A DNA stretch of 51,638 bases from Cyclobacteriaceae bacterium (GCA_019638285.1 JAHBUB010000026.1:1-51638), one strand, 5' to 3'. Shown: positions 33,840-43,240, numbered from the stretch's first letter. The notes: a model not told the origin generated them from the letters alone. Numbers and translations: made by a program.

Positions 33840-35915
33840 CTATGCGAATACAGGCTCCTTGAATTTGGAAACTGTAAAGTAGAAAGTGCTTCCTTTTCCT
33901 TCTTCACTTTCCAGCCAAATACGCCCTCCATTTCGTTCTACAAACTCTTTACAAAGAATTAAACCCAGTCCGGTACCCTTTTCATTGGCGGTTCCGCGGG
34001 TACTATAGCCAGATGTTTTTTCAAAAAGTATTTTTTGTATCTCTGGGCTTATACCTACTCCGTTATCCTTAACCCATACCATAAGTTCCTCATCTTGAAC
34101 CTTCGCTCCTATGGTGATCTCTCCCCCCTCCTCCGTAAATTTCATTCCATTAAGGATCAAATTGCGGAACACCAGGTTAATCATATTGAGGTCGGCATAG
34201 GCTGCCGTGTCTTCAGGAATACTATTGATGAGCTTCACTTCTTTGATGTGTAGGGAATTAAGTAACTCAAAATTGTCATCAACCATTGACCTAAGGTCAA
34301 TTTTTACAGGTTGGATTCTCAATTTGTCCATTTGAAGGAGTGCCCAATCCAGAAGATTATTGATTAGATTTTTGGTGTGGTTAAACTGGAGTTGAAGTTC
34401 CTTAATTACTTTGGGTAGTTCTTCAGATGTAATTTGACCTTTGGCCATAAGATTCAGAATTCCTGCCAGGGCATTTATAGGCGATCTTAAGTCATGGGAT
34501 ATTACCGAGAAAAACTTATCCTTTACCTGGTTGAGTTGCTCAAGTTCTAAACTTCTTTTCTTAATCTCGTTTTGATGCTCAATTAAGAGCTTGTTGATCC
34601 TGATTCTACGCTGACCACTTCTGTACACCGAAAAGAGAAGTATTACCGTGAGGGCTACCACCACCACTAAAATATTTTTTAAAAAAGATTGACGGTCGAG
34701 CTCATCTGCCTGTTTGGCCTGTGTCTCACTCAGGGCGGCAATCTGAAGATCTTTGCTTTCGGTTTGAAACCGGAGCTGATCTTGAAAAATCTTTTGCGTC
34801 ATATCCTGATTAAAAAGACTGTCCTGAAGAGCCTTTGATTGTTTGGTATAGTCCAGTGCACTTTTGTAATCCCCTCGCACTTCATAAAGTTGTGAAAGTG
34901 CTCTGTAGCATTCAACTTCCAGGGTGCGCGCATTGATCCGTTTTGCAATATTTAAAGATTCAAGAATCTGATTTGTGGCATCATCAAACTTTCCTTGTTT
35001 TAGGGCTACCCGTCCTTTACCAAGAGAGGACTCTGCCAGGCCATATTCGTTTTTTGTTTTTGAATGGAGCATTTCAGAAGAGTCGTAGTATTGGTAGGCT
35101 TTATCAAATTCACCTTTGCGGAGATACAACCTCGCAATGCGAGAGATAATGTTTGGCTCAAGAATGTCAATATCCCGTTCGCGTGTAATTGAAAGTGCTT
35201 TTAAAAGTGTTTCTTTGGCATCATCATACTTGTTGTTTCTCAGGTAGATATCTCCCATTTCGTAAAAAGTATATGCCAAACCATCCTTGTCGTTTATTTT
35301 TTCACCTAACTTCCTCGCAAGTTCTATATGATCTAACGCAATGTCATATTGTCCAAGCTCTTTGAACACGGCACCTACATTGTGAAGTGCAATAGCAGTT
35401 TGAAGAGTGTCTTTGATGGCTCGGGAGATTCGGAATGATTGGGTGAAGTAAAAATAGGCCTCGTCATATTCTCCAACATTTATATAGTCGTCTCCCAATA
35501 AGTTATTAGTGTCTGCAATGTTGGTGCTGTCCCTCAATGCTATTGCCAGAGGAAGCCGGGCCTTATCAAACTTGAGTGCCGTGAGAAAATCACCCCTTAT
35601 GGTAGAAAGATTGCTCTGCTGTTTATAAGCCCTTAATTTGGCCCAATTCAAATTTAATTTTTCGGAAAGAGCGGTTGCTTCATCGGCCAATGTTTTGGAT
35701 TGGTCAAAATCCAGATATTGATATTCTGTTGATAGGTTCAAAAGGAGTCTTAGTCTCAAAGAATCCGATTCCACCTTATGCAATTCATTTTTTAATGAAT
35801 CAATCCGTGGGGTTGTAGGTTGTGCTATTGAGACCAATGATATAAACAATAGGATAGTGCTAAGAACATACCCCATCGAATTGATATTAGCATCTCTTTC
35901 CTTCGGACTATTCAT
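33840..35915 (-). CDS. TPR sensor histidine kinase
   Basis: A 691-residue membrane kinase. A signal peptide or first membrane span (about residues 14-32) precedes about seven TPR repeats in the periplasm (for example GDDYINVGEYDEAYFYFTQS), then a membrane span near 412-432 and a short coiled coil. The HisKA domain has His474 in VISHDLRSP, and the ATPase domain has the N box (LILNGMKF), DNGVGIS and GTGLGL. No response regulator gene is adjacent, so it is an orphan; its signal and partner are unknown. This layout is frequent in Bacteroidota. A later in-frame ATG at 35876 would start just before the signal peptide. Confidence 0.9.
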   Translation of the reverse strand: MNSPKERDANINSMGYVLSTILLFISLVSIAQPTTPRIDSLKNELHKVESDSLRLRLLLNLSTEYQYLDFDQSKTLADEATALSEKLNLNWAKLRAYKQQSNLSTIRGDFLTALKFDKARLPLAIALRDSTNIADTNNLLGDDYINVGEYDEAYFYFTQSFRISRAIKDTLQTAIALHNVGAVFKELGQYDIALDHIELARKLGEKINDKDGLAYTFYEMGDIYLRNNKYDDAKETLLKALSITRERDIDILEPNIISRIARLYLRKGEFDKAYQYYDSSEMLHSKTKNEYGLAESSLGKGRVALKQGKFDDATNQILESLNIAKRINARTLEVECYRALSQLYEVRGDYKSALDYTKQSKALQDSLFNQDMTQKIFQDQLRFQTESKDLQIAALSETQAKQADELDRQSFLKNILVVVVALTVILLFSVYRSGQRRIRINKLLIEHQNEIKKRSLELEQLNQVKDKFFSVISHDLRSPINALAGILNLMAKGQITSEELPKVIKELQLQFNHTKNLINNLLDWALLQMDKLRIQPVKIDLRSMVDDNFELLNSLHIKEVKLINSIPEDTAAYADLNMINLVFRNLILNGMKFTEEGGEITIGAKVQDEELMVWVKDNGVGISPEIQKILFEKTSGYSTRGTANEKGTGLGLILCKEFVERNGGRIWLESEEGKGSTFYFTVSKFKEPVFA

Positions 35916-35940
35916 TTTACTTGTTTAGTACAAGATAAAC

Positions 35941-35948
35941 CAAATGTA
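35941..35948 (-). promoter_or_regulatory. Probable -7 box of the TPR histidine kinase gene
   Basis: TACATTTG on the minus strand matches TAnnTTTG exactly, 25 bases before the kinase ATG at 35915. I see no convincing TTG at the proper -33 distance. Confidence 0.4.
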
Positions 35949-36162
35949 GTTTTTTCTATTGATTATAATTAATTCTGACTTCAGATTATGATTGACATCA
36001 ACCTGCTTGTGTGTCGAAAGGTAACCGGAGGGTTAAGGGATTATAAGTTTAGGACTCAAAGGCCAACCAGTACCATTTAATTATTAAAATACGTCAATAA
36101 GTGATAAGTAAAATCTTGAATATTGCCCCAAATAATACATGAATAAGATCAAATCGAAAATA

Positions 36163-36972
36163 TCAGTTCCATAGCTTGTGCAGTTCTAATTCCAATACTT
36201 TCCCAAAAAACAACCGGGTAGAGGCTTCGAAAGAAGGTGTATAGTCTGAAACAAGGAAACGTTTGGTCGAATTGGGTTCTGAATTGATTAACGCACTCTT
36301 TTCAAGTTGATCCTTTAAGGCTTGAGCCACGACTTCGGAAGAATCCAGTATTCTTACCTGATCTTTATAAAATTGGCTTATTTCTTTTTTGATAAGTGGG
36401 TAGTGCGTACATGCCAATATCAATGCTTTAATATCCTTAAGTTCGCTTGAGGATAAATATTGAGCAATGATCTCATGACTAATTTGGCTATTAAAAAAGC
36501 CTTCTTCAATCATGGGTGCGAGTAATGGGGTAGCCAACGACTTTAGCCTAATGGACTGACCTACTTCATTTAGGCGCTGACTATAGATTCCGGACATTAC
36601 GGTGCGTCTGGTTCCGATTAAGCCGATCTCCTCATTGGCAAAATGCTCCGATACATAGGTAATCATGGGGTCAATAACATTCAAGATGTGGGCATCCTCT
36701 CTTACATATTCTTTTAACAGTTCGTAGGCTGCTGAGCTTGCGGAGTTGCAGGCAATCACTATTACCTTGCAGCCTTTTTTTAAGAGTAAGTCAGCAATTT
36801 TAATGGAGTAGGCTTGAATGGCAGCTTCAGACTTATCCCCATAGGGAAGATGGGCCGTATCTCCAAAGTAAATGATATCTTCGTTGGGTAGGAGTTGGGT
36901 TATCGCATGGGCTACTGTTAACCCCCCGATTCCACTGTCATAAATGCCAATTGGCCCTTGTGGATTATTCAT
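36163..36972 (-). CDS. murI: Glutamate racemase
   Basis: A 269-residue racemase that makes D-glutamate for peptidoglycan. The two catalytic cysteines are Cys75 (IACNSASS) and Cys188 (ACTHYPL); the substrate-binding IYDSGIGGLT is at the start and FGDTAHLPYG follows. Length and motifs are normal. A TATTTTTG -7 box (minus strand, 36978-36985) sits only five bases ahead of the start codon, so the transcript may be leaderless. The gene is divergent from fabI, with a 69-base gap. Confidence 0.93.
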   Translation of the reverse strand: MNNPQGPIGIYDSGIGGLTVAHAITQLLPNEDIIYFGDTAHLPYGDKSEAAIQAYSIKIADLLLKKGCKVIVIACNSASSAAYELLKEYVREDAHILNVIDPMITYVSEHFANEEIGLIGTRRTVMSGIYSQRLNEVGQSIRLKSLATPLLAPMIEEGFFNSQISHEIIAQYLSSSELKDIKALILACTHYPLIKKEISQFYKDQVRILDSSEVVAQALKDQLEKSALINSEPNSTKRFLVSDYTPSFEASTRLFFGKVLELELHKLWN

Positions 36973-36977
36973 AAGGC

Positions 36978-36985
36978 CAAAAATA
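36978..36985 (-). promoter_or_regulatory. -7 box next to the murI start codon
   Basis: TATTTTTG on the minus strand matches TAnnTTTG exactly and ends five bases before the murI ATG. No TTG lies at the right -33 distance. Confidence 0.35.
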
Positions 36986-37041
36986 GTCGCTGTAAATTGG
37001 AATTTGTATAATTGTGAACTTTAACCATTAAAATAAATATC

Positions 37042-37854
37042 ATGGCATTCAATCTTCTAAAAGGAAAAAGAGGAATCATATTTGGCGCACTTGATGAAAA
37101 CTCCATTGCATGGAAGACTGCATTAAAGATAAAAGAGGAGGGAGGAACATTTACGCTGACCAATGCACCGATTGCCCTGAGAATGGGTAAAATCAATGAA
37201 TTAGCAAAAGCTTGTAATGCCGAAGTGATTCCGGCAGATGCTACCTCAGAGGATGAATTAAATGCCCTGTTCACAAAGTCAATGGAGGTATTGGGTGGTA
37301 AACTTGACTTTGTCCTCCATTCTATTGGGATGAGTCCCAATGTGCGGAAGAACAGATCATATGGAGACCTTAACTATGAATTATTTCTGAAGACACTGGA
37401 TATCTCAGGCCTTTCATTTCATAAAGTATTGCAAACAGCAGAAAAAACGGATGCTATGAATGAGTGGGGATCCATTCTGGCACTGAGTTATATCGCTGCA
37501 CAGCGCACCTATCCTGATTATTCTGATATGGCACAGGCCAAATCGGTACTTGAGTCAATTGCAAGAAGTTATGGATATCGTTTTGCAAAACTGAAGAAGG
37601 TAAGGGTGAACACCATATCCCAATCCCCTACAAAAACGACAGCAGGAGCTGGAATTTCCGGATTTGATGTTTTTTATGATTATGCCCAAATGATGTCGCC
37701 CTTAGGCAACGCTACAGCTGAAGATTGTGCTAGTTATATTGTTGCCATGTTCTCGGATTTTACCAGAATGGTAACTATGCAAAATTTAATGCACGATGGC
37801 GGGTTCTCTTCTACCGGAATTACAGAGGATTTGATAGAAAGACTTTCCAAATAG
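37042..37854 (+). CDS. fabI: Enoyl-ACP reductase
   Basis: A 270-residue NADH-dependent enoyl-ACP reductase, the last step of the fatty acid elongation cycle. The cofactor segment GIIFGALDENSIAW replaces the usual glycine loop of short-chain dehydrogenases, as in FabI. The catalytic pair is Tyr160 and Lys167 (YSDMAQAK), and LHSIGMSP lies before it. MQNLMHDGGFSSTG closes the protein. It is the target of triclosan-type inhibitors in other bacteria. The near-match TATAATTG at 37007-37014 may be its -7 box. ispE follows after about 56 bases on the same strand. Confidence 0.93.
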   Translation: MAFNLLKGKRGIIFGALDENSIAWKTALKIKEEGGTFTLTNAPIALRMGKINELAKACNAEVIPADATSEDELNALFTKSMEVLGGKLDFVLHSIGMSPNVRKNRSYGDLNYELFLKTLDISGLSFHKVLQTAEKTDAMNEWGSILALSYIAAQRTYPDYSDMAQAKSVLESIARSYGYRFAKLKKVRVNTISQSPTKTTAGAGISGFDVFYDYAQMMSPLGNATAEDCASYIVAMFSDFTRMVTMQNLMHDGGFSSTGITEDLIERLSK

Positions 37855-37910
37855 ATATTATTGGAAGACAGGGGACAAGTTTTCATTTTGATAAAGACCT
37901 ATAGTCAACG

Positions 37911-38711
37911 ATGGTTTCTTTTCCATTTTGTAAAATAAATCTTGGCTTAAGGATACTTTCCAAACGTGCGGATGGGTTTCATAATATTGAGACCTGTTTT
38001 TATCCTGTTCCATGGTGTGATGTATTAGAAATAATACCCTCTCAGGTATTTTTATTTACTCAATCCGGCATTCCGATCACCGATGCGGAGAATTTATGTG
38101 TTCGTGCTTACAATAAACTGAAGGAAACATATAGTCTGCCAGCGGTAAAAATTCATCTTCATAAAATTATTCCTATGGGTGCAGGCTTGGGGGGTGGATC
38201 TGCGGATGCCGCATTCACCCTTAAGTCTCTAAACACCCTGTTCTCACTTGATCTGTCGGTAGATAAATTAATTGAAATTGCGGCTGAGTTAGGAAGTGAT
38301 TGTTCCTTCTTTTTACATGAAAAGGCAATGATGGGATCAGGGCGAGGAGAGGTGTTACGCCCAATTAATATTTCATTGGCTGGAAAATTTGTAGTGATTG
38401 TAAAGCCAGATATCCATGTGTCAACTGCGGATGCATATAAAAATGTAAGGCCTGATGCCTCAAGGGCATCCCTTCAAGAAATTTTGACAGAAGATCTAAC
38501 AAGCTGGAAGAGTACACTTGTAAATGATTTTGAACAAAGTGTTTTCATGCAGTATCCACAAATTCAAAGAATAAAAAATACTCTTTACGAGTCCGGAGCT
38601 TTGTATGCAAGCATGAGCGGGTCTGGCTCATCAGTTTACGGATTGTTCAAAGAACCTGTTAATCTGAAAGAAAAGTTTGAGGGAATGATTTACTGGTCAG
38701 GTGAGCTATAA
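37911..38711 (+). CDS. ispE: 4-diphosphocytidyl-2-C-methyl-D-erythritol kinase
   Basis: A 266-residue GHMP kinase of the non-mevalonate isoprenoid pathway. The N-terminal CKINLGLRI and RADGFHNIETCFYPV are characteristic, and the ATP loop PMGAGLGGGSADAAF starts near residue 88. The C-terminal GHMP motif MSGSGSSVYGLF is present. Length is normal for the family. Its last 22 bases overlap the end of the EamA transporter gene on the opposite strand, so the two 3' ends are antisense to one another. Confidence 0.92.
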   Translation: MVSFPFCKINLGLRILSKRADGFHNIETCFYPVPWCDVLEIIPSQVFLFTQSGIPITDAENLCVRAYNKLKETYSLPAVKIHLHKIIPMGAGLGGGSADAAFTLKSLNTLFSLDLSVDKLIEIAAELGSDCSFFLHEKAMMGSGRGEVLRPINISLAGKFVVIVKPDIHVSTADAYKNVRPDASRASLQEILTEDLTSWKSTLVNDFEQSVFMQYPQIQRIKNTLYESGALYASMSGSGSSVYGLFKEPVNLKEKFEGMIYWSGEL

Positions 38712-39595
38712 CCTGGCAATTTTTTTTGAAGTAGGGGATAGAACAGTACGGCACATAATATAATTGCTGTGCCAATGTAAAAGCTCGATTGCATCTTTTC
38801 GCTGGCCCCAAATATTAGTACCGCCATGATGACTCCATATAAAGGCTCGAGATTCATAGAAAGCTGAACAAAAAAAACAGGAAGTCTCTTGAGTAGCTCG
38901 ATTGAAGCAGAATAGGCATATACCGTGCAAACGAGTGATAATATCGCAAGGTAGAACCAGTCCATTGCACTGGGTATTAATTGCAATTCACCATTAAATG
39001 CCCATGTGTTTTTGTAAATAGGAAGAAATAGGGCAGTGCATAGAAAGGCCCCTGTCATTTCAAATAAGGTGATGATATAGGGGTGGTTTTTTTTTACAAA
39101 CCTTGCGTTAAGTATTGAGAATAAGGCGATTGTAAAACCTGACATAACACCCAGGGCCAATCCCATTGGATACCGAAAGTCGAAAGAAAAAATAATGTAA
39201 AGTCCAAGCACTACTACCAAACCCAGAATAACCTCAAACCCTTTTATTTTTTTTCGGCTTAACAGTGGCTGAAGAAAAGCTGTCCAAAGTGATCCTGTGG
39301 CAAATCCCACTAGACTCACGGAGGCGTTGGATACTTTGGCGGAAGCAAAAAAAGCAATCCAATGGATGCCCACAATGAATCCAGTTCCAACAATTTTTAG
39401 TAAATCTCCGGGAGAAAACTTGAATGGTACCCTTGAAAAATAAATTAGAACCCCAAGTCCAATGGCAGCGAGTAGCGTTCTGTACAGCACCATCTCAACC
39501 GCGGGGATAGAAATGAGTAATCCTAAAATTGCGGTGAAGCCCCACAGAAAAATGATAAAATGTAATTTGAAATAGTCTGTAGTGGAGGCAATCAC
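38690..39595 (-). CDS. DMT-superfamily (EamA) transporter
   Basis: A 301-residue inner-membrane transporter with ten predicted spans arranged as two EamA repeats. The first repeat includes FIIFLWGFTAILGLL and the second SGFTIALFSILNARFVKK; LSMNLEPLYGVIMAVLIFG is the typical last-repeat signature. Substrates of such proteins range from amino acids to nucleotides and cannot be read here. Its start overlaps the stop of lptG by four bases, so it is the last gene of a tgt-lptG-eamA operon. Confidence 0.88.
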   Translation of the reverse strand: MIASTTDYFKLHFIIFLWGFTAILGLLISIPAVEMVLYRTLLAAIGLGVLIYFSRVPFKFSPGDLLKIVGTGFIVGIHWIAFFASAKVSNASVSLVGFATGSLWTAFLQPLLSRKKIKGFEVILGLVVVLGLYIIFSFDFRYPMGLALGVMSGFTIALFSILNARFVKKNHPYIITLFEMTGAFLCTALFLPIYKNTWAFNGELQLIPSAMDWFYLAILSLVCTVYAYSASIELLKRLPVFFVQLSMNLEPLYGVIMAVLIFGASEKMQSSFYIGTAIILCAVLFYPLLQKKLPGYSSPDQ

Positions 39596-40689
39596 CGATT
39601 TAAATATTTATACATAACCAGAGAGATAATGGTAAAGGTGATATTGGGTATCCATGCAGCCAATACGGGCGAAAGTGAACCCGCTTCGGCAAATGTTCGA
39701 GACATCATGAAAAACAGAATAAATATAAATGACAGCATAAACCCGAGAGCAATTTGAAAGCCGGTTCCCCCTCGACTTTTACGTGAGGAGACAATAACAC
39801 CCATAAAGACCAATACAAAAATGGTGAATGGGGAGGAAAACCTGATTTGTCTTTCAACTTCATAAGCCTCGACACCGCTAGCTCCCCTGAATCGCATTTT
39901 CTTAATATGGTCGGTCAATTCATTGATGGTCATTCCATCAAATTTCCTGTCTTCATTTTCAAAATCTGTTGGTGTAATAGAAAGTGTGGTATCCATAGAC
40001 TCTCCAATACGACTCGACTCAGGGGTAGGTCGATATCCTACACTAAAGATGGAGTCCACTCTCTTTTTTTTCCAGAAGCGCAGCGTCCATTTTCCTTTGG
40101 TAGAATCCCAGGTTATATTATCTGCAGTAAGCTTTTCAACCAAACGATTGTGATCAAATCGCTCCAATGAAAACTGGTAGCCGGTATTTGTGTTTACGTT
40201 GTAGTTCTGAATATAGAAATATACGTTGGGTTCAATTTGCATGTGCACATTGCGCTGATCAAAGTAGTACGCCTTGTTCAGGTATTGAATCTCAAAGGCA
40301 AGCCGGGATCGGTTGGATTGTGGGATGACCCAACCATTCAAAACAAAATTGAAAACCGCAATAATTAAAGAGGCCAAAAAATAGGGGAGTAGCAGCCTTT
40401 TAAAGCTTACCCCACTGCTTAGGATAGCAATGATTTCGGTTCGGGCTGCCATTTGAGAAGTGACAAACACAACGGCTATAAAGACCATGATTGGACTTAC
40501 CAATCCGATGATCCATGGAATAAAATCACTATAGTACCCAAGAATAGTTACCGTGTCGAGATTGTTACGGGCAAACTTGTCCATTTTTTCAGCCAAATCG
40601 ATAACAGCTACAATGGCCACAATGATTAATACCACAAAAATGAATGTGTACAGTACTTTTTTTATGATGTATTTATCAATGATTTTCAT
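39592..40689 (-). CDS. LptF/LptG-family lipopolysaccharide export permease
   Basis: A 365-residue YjgP/YjgQ-type permease of the Lpt machine that lifts lipopolysaccharide from the inner membrane. It starts with IDKYIIKKVLYTFIF, has three N-terminal spans, the RTEIIAILSSGVSFKRLL coupling helix that contacts LptB, a periplasmic beta-jellyroll of ~150 residues, and three C-terminal spans. Whether it acts as LptF or LptG cannot be told with confidence; the position next to tgt is one I recall as common in Bacteroidota. It lies 15 bases after tgt. Confidence 0.88.
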   Translation of the reverse strand: MKIIDKYIIKKVLYTFIFVVLIIVAIVAVIDLAEKMDKFARNNLDTVTILGYYSDFIPWIIGLVSPIMVFIAVVFVTSQMAARTEIIAILSSGVSFKRLLLPYFLASLIIAVFNFVLNGWVIPQSNRSRLAFEIQYLNKAYYFDQRNVHMQIEPNVYFYIQNYNVNTNTGYQFSLERFDHNRLVEKLTADNITWDSTKGKWTLRFWKKKRVDSIFSVGYRPTPESSRIGESMDTTLSITPTDFENEDRKFDGMTINELTDHIKKMRFRGASGVEAYEVERQIRFSSPFTIFVLVFMGVIVSSRKSRGGTGFQIALGFMLSFIFILFFMMSRTFAEAGSLSPVLAAWIPNITFTIISLVMYKYLNR

Positions 40690-40704
40690 CCTGCTGCTGA
40701 CTGG

Positions 40705-41835
40705 CTAAAGCCGTTGAGAGACTTTTTTGACTGTTTGTGTTTTCCAACTCAGAAAATTACCCTCCATAATTCTCTCTCTGGCTGTTTTTACCAACCAAAG
40801 ATAGAACGTGAGGTTGTGAATTGATGCAATTTGCGCGCCTAAAATCTCCTTATTAATGATGAGATGGCGCAGATAGGCCTTTGAATAACTGGTACTCACA
40901 TAACCTCCTAACGTAGCATCAATTGGGTTAAGATCATCTTTCCATTTTTCATTCCGGATATTGATAATTCCTTCGCTGGTGAAGAGCATTCCATTACGAG
41001 CATTTCGTGTGGGCATTACACAGTCAAACATGTCTATACCCAGGGCGATGCATTCCAGTATATTTTCGGGTGTGCCAACCCCCATGAGGTACCTTGGCTT
41101 GTTTGTAGGTAGAATACTACAAACTTGTTCAGTGCAGGCATACATCAAATCGTGTGGTTCACCTACTGAAAGCCCCCCTATAGCATTACCGGGCAATTCC
41201 TGATGGGCTACAAATTCCGCAGACTGTTGTCGCAGGTCTTTGTAGGTGCTTCCTTGAATGATTGGAAAGAGAACCTGATCATATCCGTATTTGGGTTCAG
41301 TGTTTTTCATGCGATCCGCACATCGGGTTAGCCAGCGGTGGGTAAGTTCCATCGATTTTTTGGCATATGCGTAATCGCATGGGTAGGGTGTACATTCATC
41401 AAAGGCCATAACAATATCTGCCCCAATGCTTCGCTGGATATCCATGGCAATTTCAGGCGAGAAAAAATGTTTTGATCCGTCAATGTGCGATTTAAAGGTA
41501 ACTCCCTCCTCATTTATCTTCCTGTTTTCCGAAAGTGAATACACTTGATACCCGCCACTGTCAGTAAGAATAGGCCTTGTCCATCCATTAAAACGATGAA
41601 GCCCACCAGCTTTTTCAAGGAGGGCAATTCCCGGCCTCAAAAAGAGATGGTAGGTGTTGCCAAGAATAATTTTTGCATCTATATCTTGTTCTAGTTCACG
41701 CTGATGTACCGCTTTTACAGAACCAGCCGTGCCCACGGGCATAAACATGGGAGTGGGTATTTCTCCATGATCTGTGGTAATAGTGCCCGCTCTGGCTTTT
41801 GTTTCGCTATCTGTTTTATGAAGTTGGAATTGCAT
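40705..41835 (-). CDS. tgt: tRNA-guanine transglycosylase lacking the zinc cysteines
   Basis: A 376-residue enzyme that replaces guanine-34 with the queuine precursor in certain tRNAs. The catalytic acid is in LTDSGGYQ and the nucleophile Asp in DMFDCVMPTR; GGLSVGEP is the substrate loop. The zinc site is odd: where most bacterial Tgt have a CxCxxC run before YSRAYL, this has IDATLGGYVSTSYSKAYLRHL with no Cys. I recall this as usual for Bacteroidota. The frame is open 84 codons upstream, but the ATG at 41835 gives the normal start MQFQLHKTD and has a consensus -7 box just ahead. Confidence 0.9.
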   Translation of the reverse strand: MQFQLHKTDSETKARAGTITTDHGEIPTPMFMPVGTAGSVKAVHQRELEQDIDAKIILGNTYHLFLRPGIALLEKAGGLHRFNGWTRPILTDSGGYQVYSLSENRKINEEGVTFKSHIDGSKHFFSPEIAMDIQRSIGADIVMAFDECTPYPCDYAYAKKSMELTHRWLTRCADRMKNTEPKYGYDQVLFPIIQGSTYKDLRQQSAEFVAHQELPGNAIGGLSVGEPHDLMYACTEQVCSILPTNKPRYLMGVGTPENILECIALGIDMFDCVMPTRNARNGMLFTSEGIINIRNEKWKDDLNPIDATLGGYVSTSYSKAYLRHLIINKEILGAQIASIHNLTFYLWLVKTARERIMEGNFLSWKTQTVKKVSQRL

Positions 41836-41853
41836 TGTTGTATTTGAACGTTG

Positions 41854-41861
41854 CAAAAATA
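41854..41861 (-). promoter_or_regulatory. -7 box of the tgt-lptG-eamA operon
   Basis: TATTTTTG on the minus strand matches TAnnTTTG exactly and ends 18 bases before the tgt ATG at 41835. It falls inside the upstream open frame, which supports the shorter start. The -33 element is not clear. Confidence 0.45.
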
Positions 41862-41943
41862 GGTATTTAAAAAAACATCTTCTGGTGGCGTTTTTTATGC
41901 TGATGGAGTATTTACTATCTTTCCTTACCGAATTTGATGTGAT

Positions 41944-43239
41944 ATGAAGTACGAAAACATTGGAAGTGAACTTTTTGAAACCAATAGGAAGCGATTGGTA
42001 AAGGCGTTGCCCAAGGGCGCCATCGCGGTTTTCAACTCTAATGACCATATGCCTACTAACGCAGATGGTACAATGTCCTTTAAGCAAAATAATGATCTTT
42101 TTTATCTGACGGGTATTCAGCAGGAAGAAAGCTGCTTGGTGATATGTCCGGACTTTCCGGATAAGAATTTAAGAGAAGTTTTATTTCTAAGAAAGCCGGA
42201 TGAGTTATTGGAGAAATGGGAGGGCCATAAGTTGACAAAAGTAGAAGCCAAGGATATTTCTGGAATAACTACTGTTCGTTGGAATGGGGATTTTCAGAAG
42301 ATTTTTCATCATATGATGGTAATGGGAGGAGTGTCTTCTGTATTTCTTAATACCAATGAACATTACAGGGCAAGTGTGGTGGTTGAAACCAGAGACGCCA
42401 GATTCATTGAATGGTGCAAGTCTACCTACCCGCTTCACCGCTACGAAAGGGTAGCACCCATAATGGCCAGCTTAAGATCAATAAAACAAAAAAGAGAAAT
42501 TGAACTGATGCAAAAAGCCTGTGATATTACTGAAAGAGGATTTCGCAGAATACTCAGTTTCGTGAAGCCTGGCGTAATGGAATATGAGATTGAAGCTGAA
42601 TATATTCATGAATTTATCAGCAATCGATCGCGTGGGTTTGCCTATGAACCCATCATTGCATCCGGTACTAATAATTGTGTGCTGCATTATCTTGAGAACA
42701 ATAGGAAGTGCAAAGCAGGAGATTTGATTTTGCTAGATGTAGCGGCAGAGTATGCCAATTACAATTCTGACCTCACGCGTACCATACCTGTAAGTGGAAA
42801 ATTCACCAAGCGCCAGAAAGAAGTGTACAATGCCGTGTTGAGGGTAATGCAGGGAGCCTTTAAATTGATGGGGCCATCAACCAACTTTTTCGATTATCAA
42901 AAAACGATAGAGAAAATGATGGAAGAAGAATTGCTCAAGCTAAAATTAATTTCAAAGTCTGAGACGATGAAAAACAATCCAGAAAATCCAGGGTTCAGAA
43001 AATATTTTTATCATGGAACCTCTCACTTGATAGGCCTTGATGTTCACGATGTAGGAGATATGCACGCCAAGATGGCGGTAGGATCTGCGTGGACAGTGGA
43101 GCCCGGCATATATATTCAGGAAGAGGGATTTGGAATACGGTTGGAAAACAATGTAGTGATCGGGAAGAAGGGTGTTGTGGATTTAATGAAAAACATTCCT
43201 GTTGAAGCAGAAGAGATTGAAGAGCTAATGAATAAATAA
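41944..43239 (+). CDS. pepP: Xaa-Pro aminopeptidase (M24B)
   Basis: A 431-residue metallopeptidase that removes N-terminal residues before proline. An N-terminal creatinase-like domain (residues 1-170) is followed by the pita-bread catalytic domain, with all five metal ligands: Asp265 and Asp276 (LLDVAAEYANYNSD), His361 (GTSHLIGLDVHD), Glu386 (VEPGIYI) and Glu401 (RLENNV). It begins a plus-strand operon: the DUF4198 gene starts one base after its stop and the RidA gene follows. A weak -7 box (TATCTTTC, 41916-41923) lies ahead of the start. Confidence 0.92.
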   Translation: MKYENIGSELFETNRKRLVKALPKGAIAVFNSNDHMPTNADGTMSFKQNNDLFYLTGIQQEESCLVICPDFPDKNLREVLFLRKPDELLEKWEGHKLTKVEAKDISGITTVRWNGDFQKIFHHMMVMGGVSSVFLNTNEHYRASVVVETRDARFIEWCKSTYPLHRYERVAPIMASLRSIKQKREIELMQKACDITERGFRRILSFVKPGVMEYEIEAEYIHEFISNRSRGFAYEPIIASGTNNCVLHYLENNRKCKAGDLILLDVAAEYANYNSDLTRTIPVSGKFTKRQKEVYNAVLRVMQGAFKLMGPSTNFFDYQKTIEKMMEEELLKLKLISKSETMKNNPENPGFRKYFYHGTSHLIGLDVHDVGDMHAKMAVGSAWTVEPGIYIQEEGFGIRLENNVVIGKKGVVDLMKNIPVEAEEIEELMNK

Positions 43240-43240
43240 A

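Noticed and set aside
40705-42087. A 460-residue version of Tgt
   Set aside because: The extra 84 residues look non-coding, contain the probable promoter and overlap pepP; the family start is MQFQLHKTD at 41835.
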